64,000 bases of DNA from Chrysomallon squamiferum (Eukaryota; Mollusca; Gastropoda; Neomphalida; Peltospiridae): contig CM022676.1 of NCBI GenBank assembly GCA_012295275.1, positions 16,396,947 through 16,460,946 on the forward strand. Direction: 5' to 3'. The notes under the pieces were generated by a model. That model saw only the letters and a list, made by a program, of their open reading frames with translations, ran no database searches and was not told the origin of the DNA. Made by a program: the position numbers and the translations under genes. Shown here in pieces: positions 63,995 to 64,000 of this stretch; position 1 is the first letter of the stretch, and every line of letters starts with the position of its first letter.

Positions 63995-64000
63995 AAACCC

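Overview
This is a eukaryotic (animal) window: AT-rich, intron-dense, packed with microsatellites, with GT-AG introns and extracellular-domain exons that nearly all start and end in phase 1 or phase 2. The domain content (group A SRCR, Ig, FN3, single-pass receptors), the microsatellites and a LINE 3' end ending in a TTGTCA-type tail suggest an invertebrate, most likely a lophotrochozoan such as a mollusc. The phylum is an inference. The 200-N run at 9355-9554 marks a scaffold gap.

Layout. (1) 1-9354: repeat-rich 5' flank with a large direct duplication (1-2758 versus 7307-9354) around a lone signal-peptide exon (4734-4817). (2) 9555-45066, plus strand: one large receptor gene. A broken SRCR half-exon follows the gap. 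Eleven SRCR domains come next, each encoded by two exons (145 nt, then 170 or 176 nt) and each with six cysteines, which is the group A pattern. They fall into three sequence classes (alpha, beta, gamma) in the order ABG ABG' ABG AG, so the array grew by copying a three-domain module of about 7-10 kb. Two Ig exons, one FN3 exon, a transmembrane exon and three short tail exons follow. The first tail exon carries an in-frame TAG, so the tyrosine-containing tail behind it would not be translated by the simple reading. (3) 46942-59400, minus strand: a many-Ig plus FN3 receptor gene in which almost every ectodomain exon carries a stop or frameshift. I call it an unprocessed pseudogene. It has two alternative or duplicated signal-peptide first exons. 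A LINE fragment lies in one of its introns. (4) 60440-63693, minus strand, continuing off the right edge: an apparently intact Ig-FN3-TM receptor whose tail carries YxxL motifs, including a consensus ITAM (YECL-x7-YEKL), and a C-terminal Y-E-N motif.

How they fit together. The plus-strand gene and the intact minus-strand gene share the same 3' exon plan: TM exon phase 1-1, a 34-nt exon phase 1-2, a roughly 50-nt YQxL exon phase 2-1, then further tail exons. I infer that the plus-strand gene is an SRCR array joined to the 3' module of a neighbouring Ig/FN3/ITAM receptor family. The locus looks like a small cluster of candidate recognition receptors undergoing module duplication, exon decay, intron inversion and pseudogenisation. 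Exon boundaries come from reading frame, splice sites and paralogue comparison by eye; no transcript evidence was available.
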